Source: Streptococcus mitis 17/34 (lineage in GTDB: Bacteria > Bacillota > Bacilli > Lactobacillales > Streptococcaceae). Taken from it: a DNA stretch of 64,000 nucleotides. The stretch covers positions 1 to 64,000 of the forward strand of contig ASZZ01000001.1 in assembly GCA_000430305.1 (NCBI GenBank). The letters run 5' to 3'. Position 1 is the first letter of the stretch; each line of letters opens with the position of its first letter. The translations under genes were made by a program, and so were the position numbers. The notes under the pieces were generated by a model that did not search any database, was not told where the DNA came from, and saw only the letters and a list, made by a program, of their open reading frames with translations. Shown here piece by piece: positions 27,118 through 35,683 of this stretch.

Positions 27118-28968
27118 ATGAATAAAAAACTCACAGATTATGTCATTGATCTGGTGGAAATTTTAAATAAACAACAAAAACAGGTCTTCTGGGGCATATT
27201 TGATATTTTGAGTATGGTGGTTTCCATCATTGTATCTTATATCTTATTCTACGGCTTGATTAATCCAGCACCTGTTGACTACATTATCTATACGAGTTTG
27301 GCCTTCTTGTTTTATCAGTTGATGATTGCTTTTTGGGGGTTGAACGCTAGTATTAGTCGTTACAGCAAGATTACGGATTTCATGAAAATCTTTTTTGGTG
27401 TGTCTGCTAGCAGTATCTTGTCATATAGTATTTGCTATGCCTTTTTACCACTCTTCTCTATCCGTTTTATCGTGCTCTTTATCTTGTTGAGTACCTTCTT
27501 GATTTTATTGCCACGGATTACTTGGCAGTTAATCTATTCAAGGCGCAAAAAAGGTAGTGGTGATGGAGAACACCGTCGGACCTTCTTGATTGGTGCCGGT
27601 GATGGTGGGGCTCTCTTTATGGATAGTTACCAACATCCAACCAGTGATTTGGAACTTGTCGGTATTTTAGATAAGGATGCTAAGAAAAAGGGTCAAAAAC
27701 TTGGTGGGATTCCTGTTTTGGGCTCTTATGACAATCTGCCTGAATTAGCCAAACGTCATCAAATAGAGCGTGTGATCGTTGCGATTCCGTCTCTTGACCC
27801 GTCAGAATATGAGCGTATCTTGCAGATGTGTAATACGCTGGGTATCAAATGTTACAAGATGCCTAAGGTTGAAACGGTTGTTCAGGGACTTCACCAAGCA
27901 GGTGGAGGATTCCAGAAGATTGATATCACAGACCTTTTGGGGCGTCAGGAAATTCGTCTGGACGAATCGCGTTTGGGTACAGAACTTACTGGAAAAACAA
28001 TCTTAGTTACAGGTGCTGGTGGTTCAATCGGTTCTGAAATCTGTCGCCAAGTTAGCCGTTTCAATCCTGAACGCATTGTCTTGCTTGGTCATGGGGAAAA
28101 TTCAATCTACCTTGTGTATCATGAATTGATTCGTACATTCCAAGGGATTGATTATGTACCTGTGATTGCGGATATTCAAGACTATGATCGTTTGTTGCAA
28201 GTCTTTGAGCAGTACAAGCCAGCTATTGTTTATCATGCGGCTGCCCACAAACACGTTCCTATGATGGAGCGCAATCCAAAAGAAGCCTTCAAAAACAATA
28301 TACGTGGAACCTACAATGTTGCTAAGGCTGTTGATGAAGCTAAAGTACCTAAGATGGTTATGATTTCGACAGATAAGGCAGTTAATCCACCAAATGTTAT
28401 GGGAGCAACCAAGCGCGTGGCTGAGTTGATTGTCACTGGCTTTAACCAACGTAGCCAATCTACCTACTGTGCAGTTCGATTTGGGAATGTTCTTGGTAGC
28501 CGTGGTAGTGTGATTCCAGTCTTTGAACGTCAGATTGCTGAAGGTGGTCCTGTAACAGTGACAGACTTCCGCATGACCCGTTACTTTATGACTATTCCAG
28601 AAGCTAGCCGTTTGGTTATCCATGCTGGCGCTTATGCCAAGGATGGAGAAGTCTTTATTCTTGATATGGGCAAACCAGTCAAGATTTATGATTTGGCCAA
28701 GAAAATGGTCCTTCTAAGTGGACACACCGAAAGCGAAATTCCAATCGTTGAAGTTGGAATCCGTCCAGGTGAAAAACTTTACGAAGAACTCTTGGTATCA
28801 ACCGAACTTGTTGATAACCAAGTTATGGATAAGATTTTCGTTGGTAAGGTCAATGTCATGCCTCTAGAAGCCATCGATCAAAAGATTGAAGAGTTCCGAA
28901 CTCTCAGAGGAGATGAGTTGAAGCAAGCCATTATCGCCTTTGCTAATCAAACAACCCACGTTGAATAA
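27118..28968 (+). CDS. Membrane-bound nucleoside-diphosphate-sugar 4,6-dehydratase (CapD/PglF type)
   Basis: Protein of 616 residues. Four N-terminal membrane helices (about 25-130) and a CoA-binding-like Rossmann domain (about 152-260) precede a C-terminal extended SDR domain with NAD motif GAGGSIG (299-305). Catalytic-region segments STDKAVNPPNVMGATKR and RYFMTIPEA follow. The T-D-K form in place of SYK marks the CapD/FlaA1/WbpM/PglF family, which converts UDP-GlcNAc to the 4-keto-6-deoxy sugar for bacillosamine- or fucosamine-type sugars. The promoter has a TATAAT at 27069-27074. An IS remnant with a strong hairpin follows 35 bp after the stop. Confidence 0.88.
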   Translation: MNKKLTDYVIDLVEILNKQQKQVFWGIFDILSMVVSIIVSYILFYGLINPAPVDYIIYTSLAFLFYQLMIAFWGLNASISRYSKITDFMKIFFGVSASSILSYSICYAFLPLFSIRFIVLFILLSTFLILLPRITWQLIYSRRKKGSGDGEHRRTFLIGAGDGGALFMDSYQHPTSDLELVGILDKDAKKKGQKLGGIPVLGSYDNLPELAKRHQIERVIVAIPSLDPSEYERILQMCNTLGIKCYKMPKVETVVQGLHQAGGGFQKIDITDLLGRQEIRLDESRLGTELTGKTILVTGAGGSIGSEICRQVSRFNPERIVLLGHGENSIYLVYHELIRTFQGIDYVPVIADIQDYDRLLQVFEQYKPAIVYHAAAHKHVPMMERNPKEAFKNNIRGTYNVAKAVDEAKVPKMVMISTDKAVNPPNVMGATKRVAELIVTGFNQRSQSTYCAVRFGNVLGSRGSVIPVFERQIAEGGPVTVTDFRMTRYFMTIPEASRLVIHAGAYAKDGEVFILDMGKPVKIYDLAKKMVLLSGHTESEIPIVEVGIRPGEKLYEELLVSTELVDNQVMDKIFVGKVNVMPLEAIDQKIEEFRTLRGDELKQAIIAFANQTTHVE

Positions 28969-29003
28969 AAAAGAAAACGCATATTATCAGGACTTGAAAC
29001 TGA

Positions 29004-29285
29004 ACTGCACCCCAAAAGTTAGACAGAAAAAATCTAACTTTTGGGGTGTTTTTATTATGAAATTAACTTATGATAATAAAGTTCAAATCTATAAACTTAG
29101 AAAACAAGGATATAGCTTAGAGAAGCTTTCAAATAAATCACTTAATCAATTGGAACAAGCTATTATAGACTATATTGATTATTACAATAACAAGAGAATT
29201 AAGGTAAAACTAAAAGGACTTAGTCCTGTGCAGTACAGAACTAAATCCTTTTCAATAATTATTTGTCTAACTTTTTGGGGTCAGT
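29004..29285 (+). mobile_element. Internally deleted IS3-family (IS150-group) element
   Basis: The 21-bp ends ACTGCACCCCAAAAGTTAGAC (29004-29024) and the inverted GTCTAACTTTTTGGGGTCAGT (29265-29285) match with only small gaps. Inside, ATG 29057 starts an orfA-like N-terminus (MKLTYDNKVQIYKLRKQGYS) fused in frame to the C-terminus of an IS150-type transposase (DYYNNKRIKVKLKGLSPVQY). The fusion removes the catalytic DDE region, so the 282-bp element is non-autonomous (MITE-like). The left end also forms a near-perfect 16-bp hairpin (29008-29023 with 29033-29048) followed by T5. That hairpin should terminate transcription from capD. No clear target duplication is seen. Confidence 0.85.
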
Positions 29286-29327
29286 ACAAAAAAACTTGGT
29301 AGTATGCGTTTTGTTATGTAGAGACTT

Positions 29328-29478
29328 ATACTCTTCGAAAATCTCTTCAAACTATGTCAACGTCACTTTGCCGTAGGTATGGTTATTGACTTCGTCAGTT
29401 CTATCCACAACCTCAAAGCAGTGCTTTGAGCAACCTGCGGCTAGTTTCCTAGTTTGCTCTTTGATTTTCATTGAGTAT
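29328..29478. repeat. RUP-like pneumococcal intergenic repeat
   Basis: A 151-bp element with terminal inverted repeats ATACTCTTCGAAAATC and ATACTCAATGAAAATC (the latter inverted at 29463-29478). An internal palindrome lies around CAAAGCAGTGCTTTGAG. It matches from memory a repeat found many times in S. pneumoniae and S. mitis, most likely the RUP class thought to be mobilised by IS630-Spn1. Whether it is RUP or another named family was not checked. It contains no gene. Confidence 0.65.
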
Positions 29479-29520
29479 TACCTCATTTTCTTCTGAAATA
29501 GAGTCGTTGCCCAGTCTATG

Positions 29521-30159
29521 TTATTGAAAATACGCCAAAACGTCTAAGGGTTTGTGGGCGATATAATCAGGTTGATAGTTTAGTAGATCTGCCTGCTCTC
29601 CAAATCCCCAAGTGACGGCCAATTTCTGAATGCCGGTTTCTTGAGCTCCCAGCATATCAAACTTGGTATCTCCAATGATGATGGCTTGTTGAGGGGCTAG
29701 TTGATGTGTCTGCAAGGCTTGGCGAATGACATCTGCTTTATGTGGAGTTTCAGGGCTGGAACCATAAATGCCATCAAAGAAATGATGGATTCCCAAGTTT
29801 TTAGTCATGTCTTGAGCGGTTGGAGTATTCTTTGTAGTGGTGATGTAGAGAGGGTAATTCTTGGATAGTTCTTGAAGTAATTCTACAATCTGAGGAAAGA
29901 GTTGAGCTTCATAGATGCCTTTTGCCTTGTAGTAAGAACGGTATATCTGCACAGCCTCAGCGATTTGTTCTTTGGGCAGGCAGGTCGCAAAACTACTTTC
30001 AAGGGGCGGTCCCATAAAACCACGAATCGTTTTGGCATCAGGGCTAGGCACCCCGAGCTCTTTAAAGGTATGGGTAAAGGCATTGTGAATCCCGATAGAA
30101 CTATCCACGAGGGTTCCATCCAGATCAAAAAAGATAGCTGAGATAGAGGTCATGGTCAT
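29521..30159 (-). CDS. HAD-superfamily phosphatase (phosphoglycolate phosphatase-like)
   Basis: HAD hydrolase of 212 residues with motif I FFDLDGTLVDSS (nucleophile Asp12 in the first frame), motif II TTTKNT and motif IV IIIGDTKFDMLGA. The cap is the small helical type of the Gph/PgmB group. Substrate is uncertain. ATG 30159 has GGAG 5 bp upstream; the in-frame ATG at 30153 is also possible. It lies 20 bp downstream of the serine dehydratase genes and could be their third cistron. Confidence 0.85.
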   Translation of the reverse strand: MTMTSISAIFFDLDGTLVDSSIGIHNAFTHTFKELGVPSPDAKTIRGFMGPPLESSFATCLPKEQIAEAVQIYRSYYKAKGIYEAQLFPQIVELLQELSKNYPLYITTTKNTPTAQDMTKNLGIHHFFDGIYGSSPETPHKADVIRQALQTHQLAPQQAIIIGDTKFDMLGAQETGIQKLAVTWGFGEQADLLNYQPDYIAHKPLDVLAYFQ

Positions 30160-30180
30160 GGTTTCTCCTATTTGATAAGC

Positions 30181-31053
30181 TTATTCTCCGAAAATTTCTT
30201 TTTGGAGGCGACGACCAGTAGGGGTGGCAGCGAGTCCACCTTCAGCTGTTTCACGAAAGGCAGTTGGCATGCTTGCTCCTACTTGGTACATGGCATCGAT
30301 AACCTCATCCACAGGGATTTTAGATTCGATACCTGCCAAGGCCATATCTGCTGCGATGAAGGCAAAGCTGGCTCCCATGGCATTGCGTTTGACACAGGGA
30401 ACTTCAACCAAGCCGGCCACAGGGTCACAGATGAGGCCCAGCATATTTTTAATGACAAAGGCAATGGCCTGACTGGCCTGATAAGGTGTCCCACCAGCAG
30501 CTAGAGTCAAGGCGGCGGCACTCATAGCAGAGGCAGAGCCGACTTCGGCCTGGCAACCACCTTCAGCACCCGAGATAGAGGCGTTGTTTGCGATGACTAG
30601 TCCAAAGGCACCGGCAGCAAAGAGGAAATCCAGTTGTTGCTCGTGGCTGAGGTCTAATTTTTCAATAGCAGCTGTTAGAACTGAGGGCAGACAGCCAGCA
30701 CTTCCAGCGGTCGGAGTGGCACAGACCAAGCCCATTTTGGCATTGTGTTCATTGACTGCGATGGCATTTCGGGCAGCAGACAGAATCGTGTAATCCGACA
30801 GGGTTTTTCCGTTTTTGATGTAGTGGTCCAATTTGGCAGCATCTCCACCTGTCAGGCCACTACGAGATTTATTTTCATTGAGGCCAAGTTGGACAGAGGC
30901 TTTCATGACTTCCAGATTGCGTTCCATGAGAAGGAGAACTTCTTCACGTTCACGACCTGTCAATTCAAACTCTGTTGTAATCATGAGTTCTGCGACATTT
31001 CCTTGAAAGTCCAGTTCTGCCTGCTCGACCAATTCTTTGATAGAATAAAACAT
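30181..31053 (-). CDS. sdaAA: L-serine dehydratase alpha subunit
   Basis: Iron-sulfur L-serine dehydratase alpha chain, 290 residues, which deaminates L-serine to pyruvate and ammonia. The 4Fe-4S cysteines are visible in CATPTAGSAGC, GGCQAEVG and CDPVAGLVEVPC. Acts in the cytoplasm with the beta chain encoded 8 bp upstream. Gram-positive two-subunit type. Confidence 0.94.
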   Translation of the reverse strand: MFYSIKELVEQAELDFQGNVAELMITTEFELTGREREEVLLLMERNLEVMKASVQLGLNENKSRSGLTGGDAAKLDHYIKNGKTLSDYTILSAARNAIAVNEHNAKMGLVCATPTAGSAGCLPSVLTAAIEKLDLSHEQQLDFLFAAGAFGLVIANNASISGAEGGCQAEVGSASAMSAAALTLAAGGTPYQASQAIAFVIKNMLGLICDPVAGLVEVPCVKRNAMGASFAFIAADMALAGIESKIPVDEVIDAMYQVGASMPTAFRETAEGGLAATPTGRRLQKEIFGE

Positions 31054-31061
31054 GCTTCCTC

Positions 31062-31733
31062 CTATTTAAAGAAATTGACATTGTGGAGATGAGGGATTTT
31101 ACGAATTTCTTCGATGGCCTCATCACAGTTGCGACTGTCGACTTCGATAATCATAATGGCTTTTTCACCAGCTTTTTCACGAGTAACATTCATCTGGGCG
31201 ATATTGATACCATAGCGTGAAAGTGCCTCTGTTACGAGGGCAATCATACCTGGAATATCTTGATGAACGATGATTATAGTCGGTGTATTCATATTGAGAG
31301 AGACGGCAAAGCCATTGAGTTCGGTGACTTGAATATTTCCTCCACCGATAGAAATACCAGTTACGCTGATGGTCTTGTGGGTATTTTTGACGGTAATTTT
31401 AGTGGTGTTAGGATGCGGAGCATTGCTGTCTTTTTGAATGGTCCAGACAATCTTGATACCACGCTTGTGGGCAATCTCCAGACTGTTTGGAATTTCAGGA
31501 TCATCTGTATCCATGCCCAAAATACCAGCAACAAGGGCTAGGTCTGTCCCGTGACCACGATAGGTCTTGGCAAATGAGTTAAATAGTTGGAATTCGACTT
31601 CTGTCGGAGTATCATCAAAAATGGAAGAGACAATCTTCCCAATACGAACAGCACCAGCGGTATGACTACTAGATGGGCCAATCATAACTGGTCCGATGAT
31701 ATCAAAGACAGATTGAAAACGAAGTGATTTCAT
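31062..31733 (-). CDS. sdaAB: L-serine dehydratase beta subunit
   Basis: Beta chain of 223 residues. The N-terminal domain has the GPVMIGPSSSHTAGAVRIG motif and a C-terminal ACT domain (about 148-223) probably binds serine. First gene of the sda operon, cotranscribed with sdaAA and possibly the HAD phosphatase. Confidence 0.94.
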   Translation of the reverse strand: MKSLRFQSVFDIIGPVMIGPSSSHTAGAVRIGKIVSSIFDDTPTEVEFQLFNSFAKTYRGHGTDLALVAGILGMDTDDPEIPNSLEIAHKRGIKIVWTIQKDSNAPHPNTTKITVKNTHKTISVTGISIGGGNIQVTELNGFAVSLNMNTPTIIIVHQDIPGMIALVTEALSRYGINIAQMNVTREKAGEKAIMIIEVDSRNCDEAIEEIRKIPHLHNVNFFK

Positions 31734-31886
31734 CAGTTTCCCCTTATAAAAATTCTTATCTCTATTATATCAAAGAATGCAGGTCTTGGCTTTAATTGTG
31801 GATGAAAACCTTTTTACACTACAAATGGCATAAAAATAGTATCTTTTATGACAAAAAATACCTTATTTAGGGAAATAAAAAATAAT

Positions 31887-31915
31887 TTTGTAATATTTCT
31901 ACATAAAAGTGTCAA
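31887..31915 (-). promoter_or_regulatory. Promoter of sda operon
   Basis: On the minus strand, TTGACA (31915-31910) and TACAAA (31892-31887) are 17 bp apart, with a leader of about 150 nt to sdaAB. The shared 240-bp region also holds the TATGAT -10 (about 31937) of the divergent lysM gene. Confidence 0.55.
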
Positions 31916-31973
31916 GAAACAGTAATATTTAAAGGGTATGATAGAACTATAGAAAGAAGGAGAATTTTCAAAT

Positions 31974-32600
31974 ATGAAATCAACAACTAAAAAGATTAAA
32001 ACAACTCTTGCAGGAGTAGCTGCCTTGTTTGCAGTATTTGCTCCATCATTTGTATCTGCTCAAGAATCATCAACTTACACTGTTAAAGAAGGTGATACAC
32101 TTTCAGAAATCGCTGAAACTCACAACACAACTGTTGAGAAATTGGCAGAAAACAACCACATCGACAACATTCATTTGATTTATGTTGGTCAAGAGTTGGT
32201 TATCGATGGTCCTGTAGCACCTGTTGCAACACCAGCGCCAACTACTTATGCAGCACCAGCTGCTCAAGATGAAACTGTTTCAGCTCCAGCAGCAGAAACT
32301 ACAGAAGTAGCAGAAGAAGCAGCTCCAGTGGCAAGCACACCTGCAGCAGAAGAAACAGTTGCTTCAACTGTAAGCGGATCTGAAGCAGAAGCTAAAGAAT
32401 GGATCGCTCAAAAAGAATCAGGCGGTAGCTACACAGCTACAAACGGACGTTACATCGGACGTTACCAATTGACAGATTCATACTTGAACGGTGACTACTC
32501 AGCTGAAAACCAAGAACGTGTAGCAGATGCCTACGTTGCAGGACGTTACGGTTCATGGACTGCAGCTAAGAACTTCTGGCTTAACAACGGTTGGTACTAA
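31974..32600 (+). CDS. Secreted LysM protein with lysozyme-like C-terminus
   Basis: Exported wall protein of 208 residues (SP_0107 type). A signal peptide ends at VSAQES (about residue 30). The LysM domain (about 34-78) reads YTVKEGDTLSEIAETHNTTVEKL, followed by an Ala/Pro/Glu-rich linker (80-135). The Apf-like C-terminal domain EAKEWIAQKESGGSYTATNG ends WLNNGWY. The ESGGS segment around the catalytic-type Glu resembles lytic transglycosylases of the aggregation-promoting-factor group. Pneumococcal homologues belong to the WalRK regulon. I could not identify a convincing WalR box here. Followed by a strong terminator shared with the convergent rgg gene. Confidence 0.88.
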   Translation: MKSTTKKIKTTLAGVAALFAVFAPSFVSAQESSTYTVKEGDTLSEIAETHNTTVEKLAENNHIDNIHLIYVGQELVIDGPVAPVATPAPTTYAAPAAQDETVSAPAAETTEVAEEAAPVASTPAAEETVASTVSGSEAEAKEWIAQKESGGSYTATNGRYIGRYQLTDSYLNGDYSAENQERVADAYVAGRYGSWTAAKNFWLNNGWY

Positions 32601-32624
32601 GAACTAACTAGCAGAATAAGATGC

Positions 32625-32655
32625 AAAAGTCGAGGGAATTCCTCGACTTTTTTAT
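32625..32655. terminator. Bidirectional terminator between lysM gene and rgg
   Basis: AAAAGTCGAGG/CCTCGACTTTT stem with a 5-nt loop and T-run. The rgg stop codon (32652-32654) lies inside its right flank. Confidence 0.88.
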
Positions 32656-33515
32656 ATTTTCTTTGATTGATAATAGGTCTCTACTTCCTTTTTGAGGTGA
32701 GATAGCATGGTTGTTTCGTCGGTTAACTCCAGAAGGGAGAAGCCCTTTTGAATAAGATGATTATTACTAGTGCAAATACCTATTCGAACATAAGTGATTG
32801 CCAAAATATCGTATCTTTTCTTTTTCTTGGCATCCTCTAGTAAGGTGTAGCAGATTTGCTTACACATGTTTTTGTCTTGATTGTATAAGTAAATAGTGGA
32901 AAGGTTTAATAGAATTGTCATTCGCAAGTCATATAAATGTTGATAGTTTTTATAAACTTCTAGGCGTTGCAATATTTTTCCAGTGATGAGATGGAGGTAT
33001 TCAATGGAAAAACTGAAAAGAATGGTATTGAGGATTTTCAGGTCATTCTCATACCATGTATCTTGTTTTTCAATCTTTCTCCAAAGTTTTTTGACAACCT
33101 GTTCTGCGTGATCCGATAGTTCCCCTGTCCCGTGTTGACGGATATAAATGACAACTTCAAGCATGTCTCTGATTTCTTCTATAGGGAGATCGTGGTGGGT
33201 CTTGAGGTAGTCTTGGCATTTTTGAAATAAATTGACAAGATCGCTGCTCCCGATAATGGAACGCATATTGAGATAGGTTTGCATAATTTCTGTACGTTGA
33301 CTTGGTTGATAAAGTTGACAGATATATTCAAACTCTTCAAAACTCATATTGATTTGACGGAGAAGAAATTCCATATTTTCATATTTTGGAGTTGTCTTAC
33401 CGCTTTCGATTTTTGATAGGCTGGTTCTTGAGAGAACACCCCCACAGACCTCTTCTTGGGTCAGCCCCTTTGACTCACGTATTTCTTTATAGACCTTTCC
33501 GAAATCATAACGCAT
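32652..33515 (-). CDS. Rgg/MutR-family transcriptional regulator
   Basis: Regulator of 287 residues. The N-terminal XRE helix-turn-helix (residues 5-60) reads YKEIRESKGLTQEEVCGGVL and then LSRTSLSKIESGKTTPKYEN. A C-terminal alpha-helical repeat domain of the Rgg/GadR/MutR type normally binds a short hydrophobic peptide (SHP). ATG 33515 has AAGGAG upstream; the frame up to 33551 is rejected. It resembles, by recall, SP_0141 (Rgg144 in strain D39). It diverges from a cassette of small membrane-protein genes that it may control. No SHP gene was found in the 155-bp intergenic region. Confidence 0.88.
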   Translation of the reverse strand: MRYDFGKVYKEIRESKGLTQEEVCGGVLSRTSLSKIESGKTTPKYENMEFLLRQINMSFEEFEYICQLYQPSQRTEIMQTYLNMRSIIGSSDLVNLFQKCQDYLKTHHDLPIEEIRDMLEVVIYIRQHGTGELSDHAEQVVKKLWRKIEKQDTWYENDLKILNTILFSFSIEYLHLITGKILQRLEVYKNYQHLYDLRMTILLNLSTIYLYNQDKNMCKQICYTLLEDAKKKKRYDILAITYVRIGICTSNNHLIQKGFSLLELTDETTMLSHLKKEVETYYQSKKI

Positions 33516-33629
33516 GATTTTCTCCTTTTCGTGAAAAAAGTTAACAAACAATAAAATTTTGTTAAAAATATTGTATCATAGCAATGTAAAAAGTAAAAAA
33601 GAAAGTCGAAATAAAGTTGTGAAAAAGGT

Positions 33630-33664
33630 TGACATAGTTTAAAAATGGAACCAAAGATAAGAGG
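33630..33664 (+). promoter_or_regulatory. Likely promoter of the Rgg-linked membrane cassette
   Basis: A perfect -35 TTGACA lies at about 33630-33635, but the sequence 17 bp on (CAAAGATAAG) is a poor -10. That suggests an activator-dependent promoter. The region between the two divergent genes is AT-rich. Rgg binding here is inference. Confidence 0.4.
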
Positions 33665-33670
33665 AAAAGG

Positions 33671-34225
33671 ATGAGTAGTGTAGAGTCAATTCGTAAAGCG
33701 CATATCATCGTGTGGGATGCCTATCTATTTTTATCATTAAGGGCGCCGTTAATTAGCAGTACTGAGTATTTCTTGCTTATTTTTTTAGCATTTCTCTATT
33801 CAATAGTATCACTACCTCTATATTCTGTGAAAAATAAAATAGTATCTATCTGTCTAGCCATAAATTCGGTTCTGTTAATGAGTTTCCCGATTTTAATCAA
33901 TAAATATTTCCCAGGAAAGGTTTCTATTTATATCGTATTAATCAGTATTTTTATCCTGGAGTTCTTAATCTTTAATATAATTGGTAAAGATTTTGATACT
34001 AGATTAGCTAGTGAATATAGGAAAATCAGTCAGTTTAAAAGTAAGATGTCTCAATCTCCTTGGATAAAATATTTAGAGATTTCTAGTTTTATAGTAACTA
34101 TATTTCCATTTATTCTTCATGGTACAGTTGATAATCATGTACTGACTCTTATCTTTTTGATAAAAATTTGTGTAGATATTACGATAAAGGTTCTATTAAA
34201 CAGAATCTTTAAGAAAGTAAGGTAA
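33671..34225 (+). CDS. Unrecognised multispanning membrane protein (cassette gene 1)
   Basis: Protein of 184 residues with about five or six hydrophobic segments and a basic C-terminus (LLNRIFKKVR). I recognise no family or catalytic motif. Ribosome site GAGGAAAAGG before ATG 33671. Its stop codon overlaps the next ATG by one base (TAATG), so the cassette is translationally coupled. Base composition is clearly more AT-rich than the flanking housekeeping genes, consistent with acquisition by transfer. Confidence 0.7.
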   Translation: MSSVESIRKAHIIVWDAYLFLSLRAPLISSTEYFLLIFLAFLYSIVSLPLYSVKNKIVSICLAINSVLLMSFPILINKYFPGKVSIYIVLISIFILEFLIFNIIGKDFDTRLASEYRKISQFKSKMSQSPWIKYLEISSFIVTIFPFILHGTVDNHVLTLIFLIKICVDITIKVLLNRIFKKVR

Positions 34226-34401
34226 TGAAAAGGAGGATATTTTCTCTTTTAGCACTAGATTTGATGGTCTATATATTTTTAGGTTATGTTTTAGTGATAC
34301 AAAAAGACGAATATCTGTTTTCAATTCTACTAATTTTTTCTAATTTTTCACTTCCCTTTATCAGAGAAAAAGAGTATGAATTATTTAAAAATAAGAAGTA
34401 A
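34225..34401 (+). CDS. Small membrane protein, 58 aa (cassette gene 2)
   Basis: ATG overlaps the previous stop by one base. It encodes MKRRIFSLLALDLMVYIFLG followed by a second hydrophobic segment (YLFSILLIFSNFSLPFI) and a charged tail ending FKNKK. Two-helix small membrane protein of unknown function. The tight overlap with its neighbour supports it as real. Confidence 0.6.
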   Translation: MKRRIFSLLALDLMVYIFLGYVLVIQKDEYLFSILLIFSNFSLPFIREKEYELFKNKK

Positions 34402-34484
34402 CATAAATTGAAAATATACAAGGGATTCTTCTTTTTAAAACATAATATTGAAGTAATTGTTTGTCTAAAAAGTTTATTATTTGA

Positions 34485-34559
34485 ATGGATGTCGTTTTTT
34501 TGATGTTAATCATAGCAATGATGATTTATGCAAAATTAAAAAAGATAAGGACACTGTAA
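34485..34559 (+). CDS. Possible 24-aa hydrophobic peptide
   Basis: ATG 34485 encodes 24 residues, MDVVFLMLIIAMMIYAKLKK and then IRTL, ending 4 bp before the next gene. No ribosome site is obvious, and an in-frame stop lies directly upstream. It may be a remnant of a longer membrane gene instead of a functional peptide. Confidence 0.25.
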   Translation: MDVVFLMLIIAMMIYAKLKKIRTL

Positions 34560-34563
34560 AATT

Positions 34564-35466
34564 ATGATGCGTAAATTAATTGTTTTCTTACTAATGCTCC
34601 CTTTTTTAGGCTTGTGGTTAGAGTTGCATGTCCTAGTGAATAACTTGCTATTGAATTTAGAAATTCCCCTTGATTTTGTTATCAGTATGGGTCTTACTTT
34701 CTGTAGTTTGATTTTCTCAAAAATAGTTTTAGACCTACTATATGCATTGAAAGATGTATACAAGAAAGAAGGTCTTATTACAATTTTTCCTTTTATTTTT
34801 ATAGGAAAGAAGAAAGTAAATGTGAGATTCTCACCCTATTTTTCATTCCACCGTAAAAGTTTATCTACTGATGATTTGAAATCTAGAATTATATGGAGTT
34901 TTATTCTTGAGATAGCCATTATCATAGCCTTTATTTTTAAAATGCCTATCGTCCTAATTGTGCTTATAACAATATTTTTTTGGAATATAATGGATATCAA
35001 CCATCTCGTTTTTAATAAGACAGAATTTCTTTTTAATCAAAATAAATGGCAAAAAGAAGATTCGTTTGACAGGGATTTGACCAATACGTTAAAGGATAAA
35101 ATACAAAAATCAGAGCTAAGGTATTCTGACTTAATGTGTATTCTGCTGTATGATGCGATTAACCAATCCACCTTTTTAACGGATAGCGAGATCTTTGAGG
35201 ATATTTTGAAAAAAATTGAAGATTTTCAGAACCCCCTTCTGTGTACAGGCCTTGCCGAGTTACTGATGTATGAAATTACTATTAGTAAAAATCATAACTG
35301 GCCAGAAAAGGTTAATCAAATTAGAGTGAAGCTTATTAAAATCAATCAGTTAGAGTTTTACTATTATACCAGTTGGTTAAGAAATAATTTTAATTTCTGT
35401 ATGAACAGAGAGTATGATAAGATGAAATCACGAAGAATATTTATTAGCAATAAGAAGATAATCTAG
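34564..35466 (+). CDS. Unrecognised membrane protein with cytosolic helical domain (cassette gene 3)
   Basis: Protein of 300 residues. Two N-terminal membrane segments (about 4-30 and 36-60) are followed by a FPFIFIGKKKVNVRFSPYFSF segment and another two membrane helices (about 112-145). A soluble, probably helical C-terminal half of about 150 residues follows. The layout recalls M50-like membrane metalloproteases. However, the expected HExxH is not there; the nearest text is LELHVLVN at about residue 19. So it is either a degenerate relative or something else. ATG-ATG start at 34564. Function unknown. Confidence 0.6.
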   Translation: MMRKLIVFLLMLPFLGLWLELHVLVNNLLLNLEIPLDFVISMGLTFCSLIFSKIVLDLLYALKDVYKKEGLITIFPFIFIGKKKVNVRFSPYFSFHRKSLSTDDLKSRIIWSFILEIAIIIAFIFKMPIVLIVLITIFFWNIMDINHLVFNKTEFLFNQNKWQKEDSFDRDLTNTLKDKIQKSELRYSDLMCILLYDAINQSTFLTDSEIFEDILKKIEDFQNPLLCTGLAELLMYEITISKNHNWPEKVNQIRVKLIKINQLEFYYYTSWLRNNFNFCMNREYDKMKSRRIFISNKKII

Positions 35467-35683
35467 GTTCGTCTTGTAAGTTCAGTAAATGAAGTTATTT
35501 GAAGTAATTAAGTTTACAAATTTGTTCATCTATAAAATATGATTAGGCAAAGAAGAGCCTTTTAGTTAGGTAATGAAGAGATGGTGTAACTTAATGGAGT
35601 ATTATATCTATACAAGAGCTTGCTTTCTTTTGGAGAACTGTTGCAGTAAATGGAGCACTTACTTATTTTATGGGGAATCAAAT

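Noticed and set aside
26202-28968. Capsule (cps) locus
   Set aside because: Only one glycosyltransferase and one CapD-type dehydratase are present, with no wzg/wzd/wze, flippase or polymerase; an isolated pair.
31880-31925. Possible WalR direct-repeat box upstream of the LysM gene
   Set aside because: TGTAAT at the first half-site is followed by TACATA instead of a second TGTWAN, so the match is too poor.
33516-33670. Search for a short hydrophobic peptide (SHP) gene beside rgg
   Set aside because: Only tiny frames occur (a GTG-started MKKVDIV and an ATG-started MEPKIRGKG); neither has the length or hydrophobic tail of an SHP.
34564-35466. M50 membrane metalloprotease assignment for the 300-residue cassette protein
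   Set aside because: The arrangement of helices is suggestive but HExxH is absent, so the function is left open.
35573-35683. Longer 100-residue version of the gene ending at 35875
   Set aside because: The upstream 37 codons are Cys-rich and non-membrane, while an internal ATG at 35684 has a ribosome site and gives a sensible small membrane protein.
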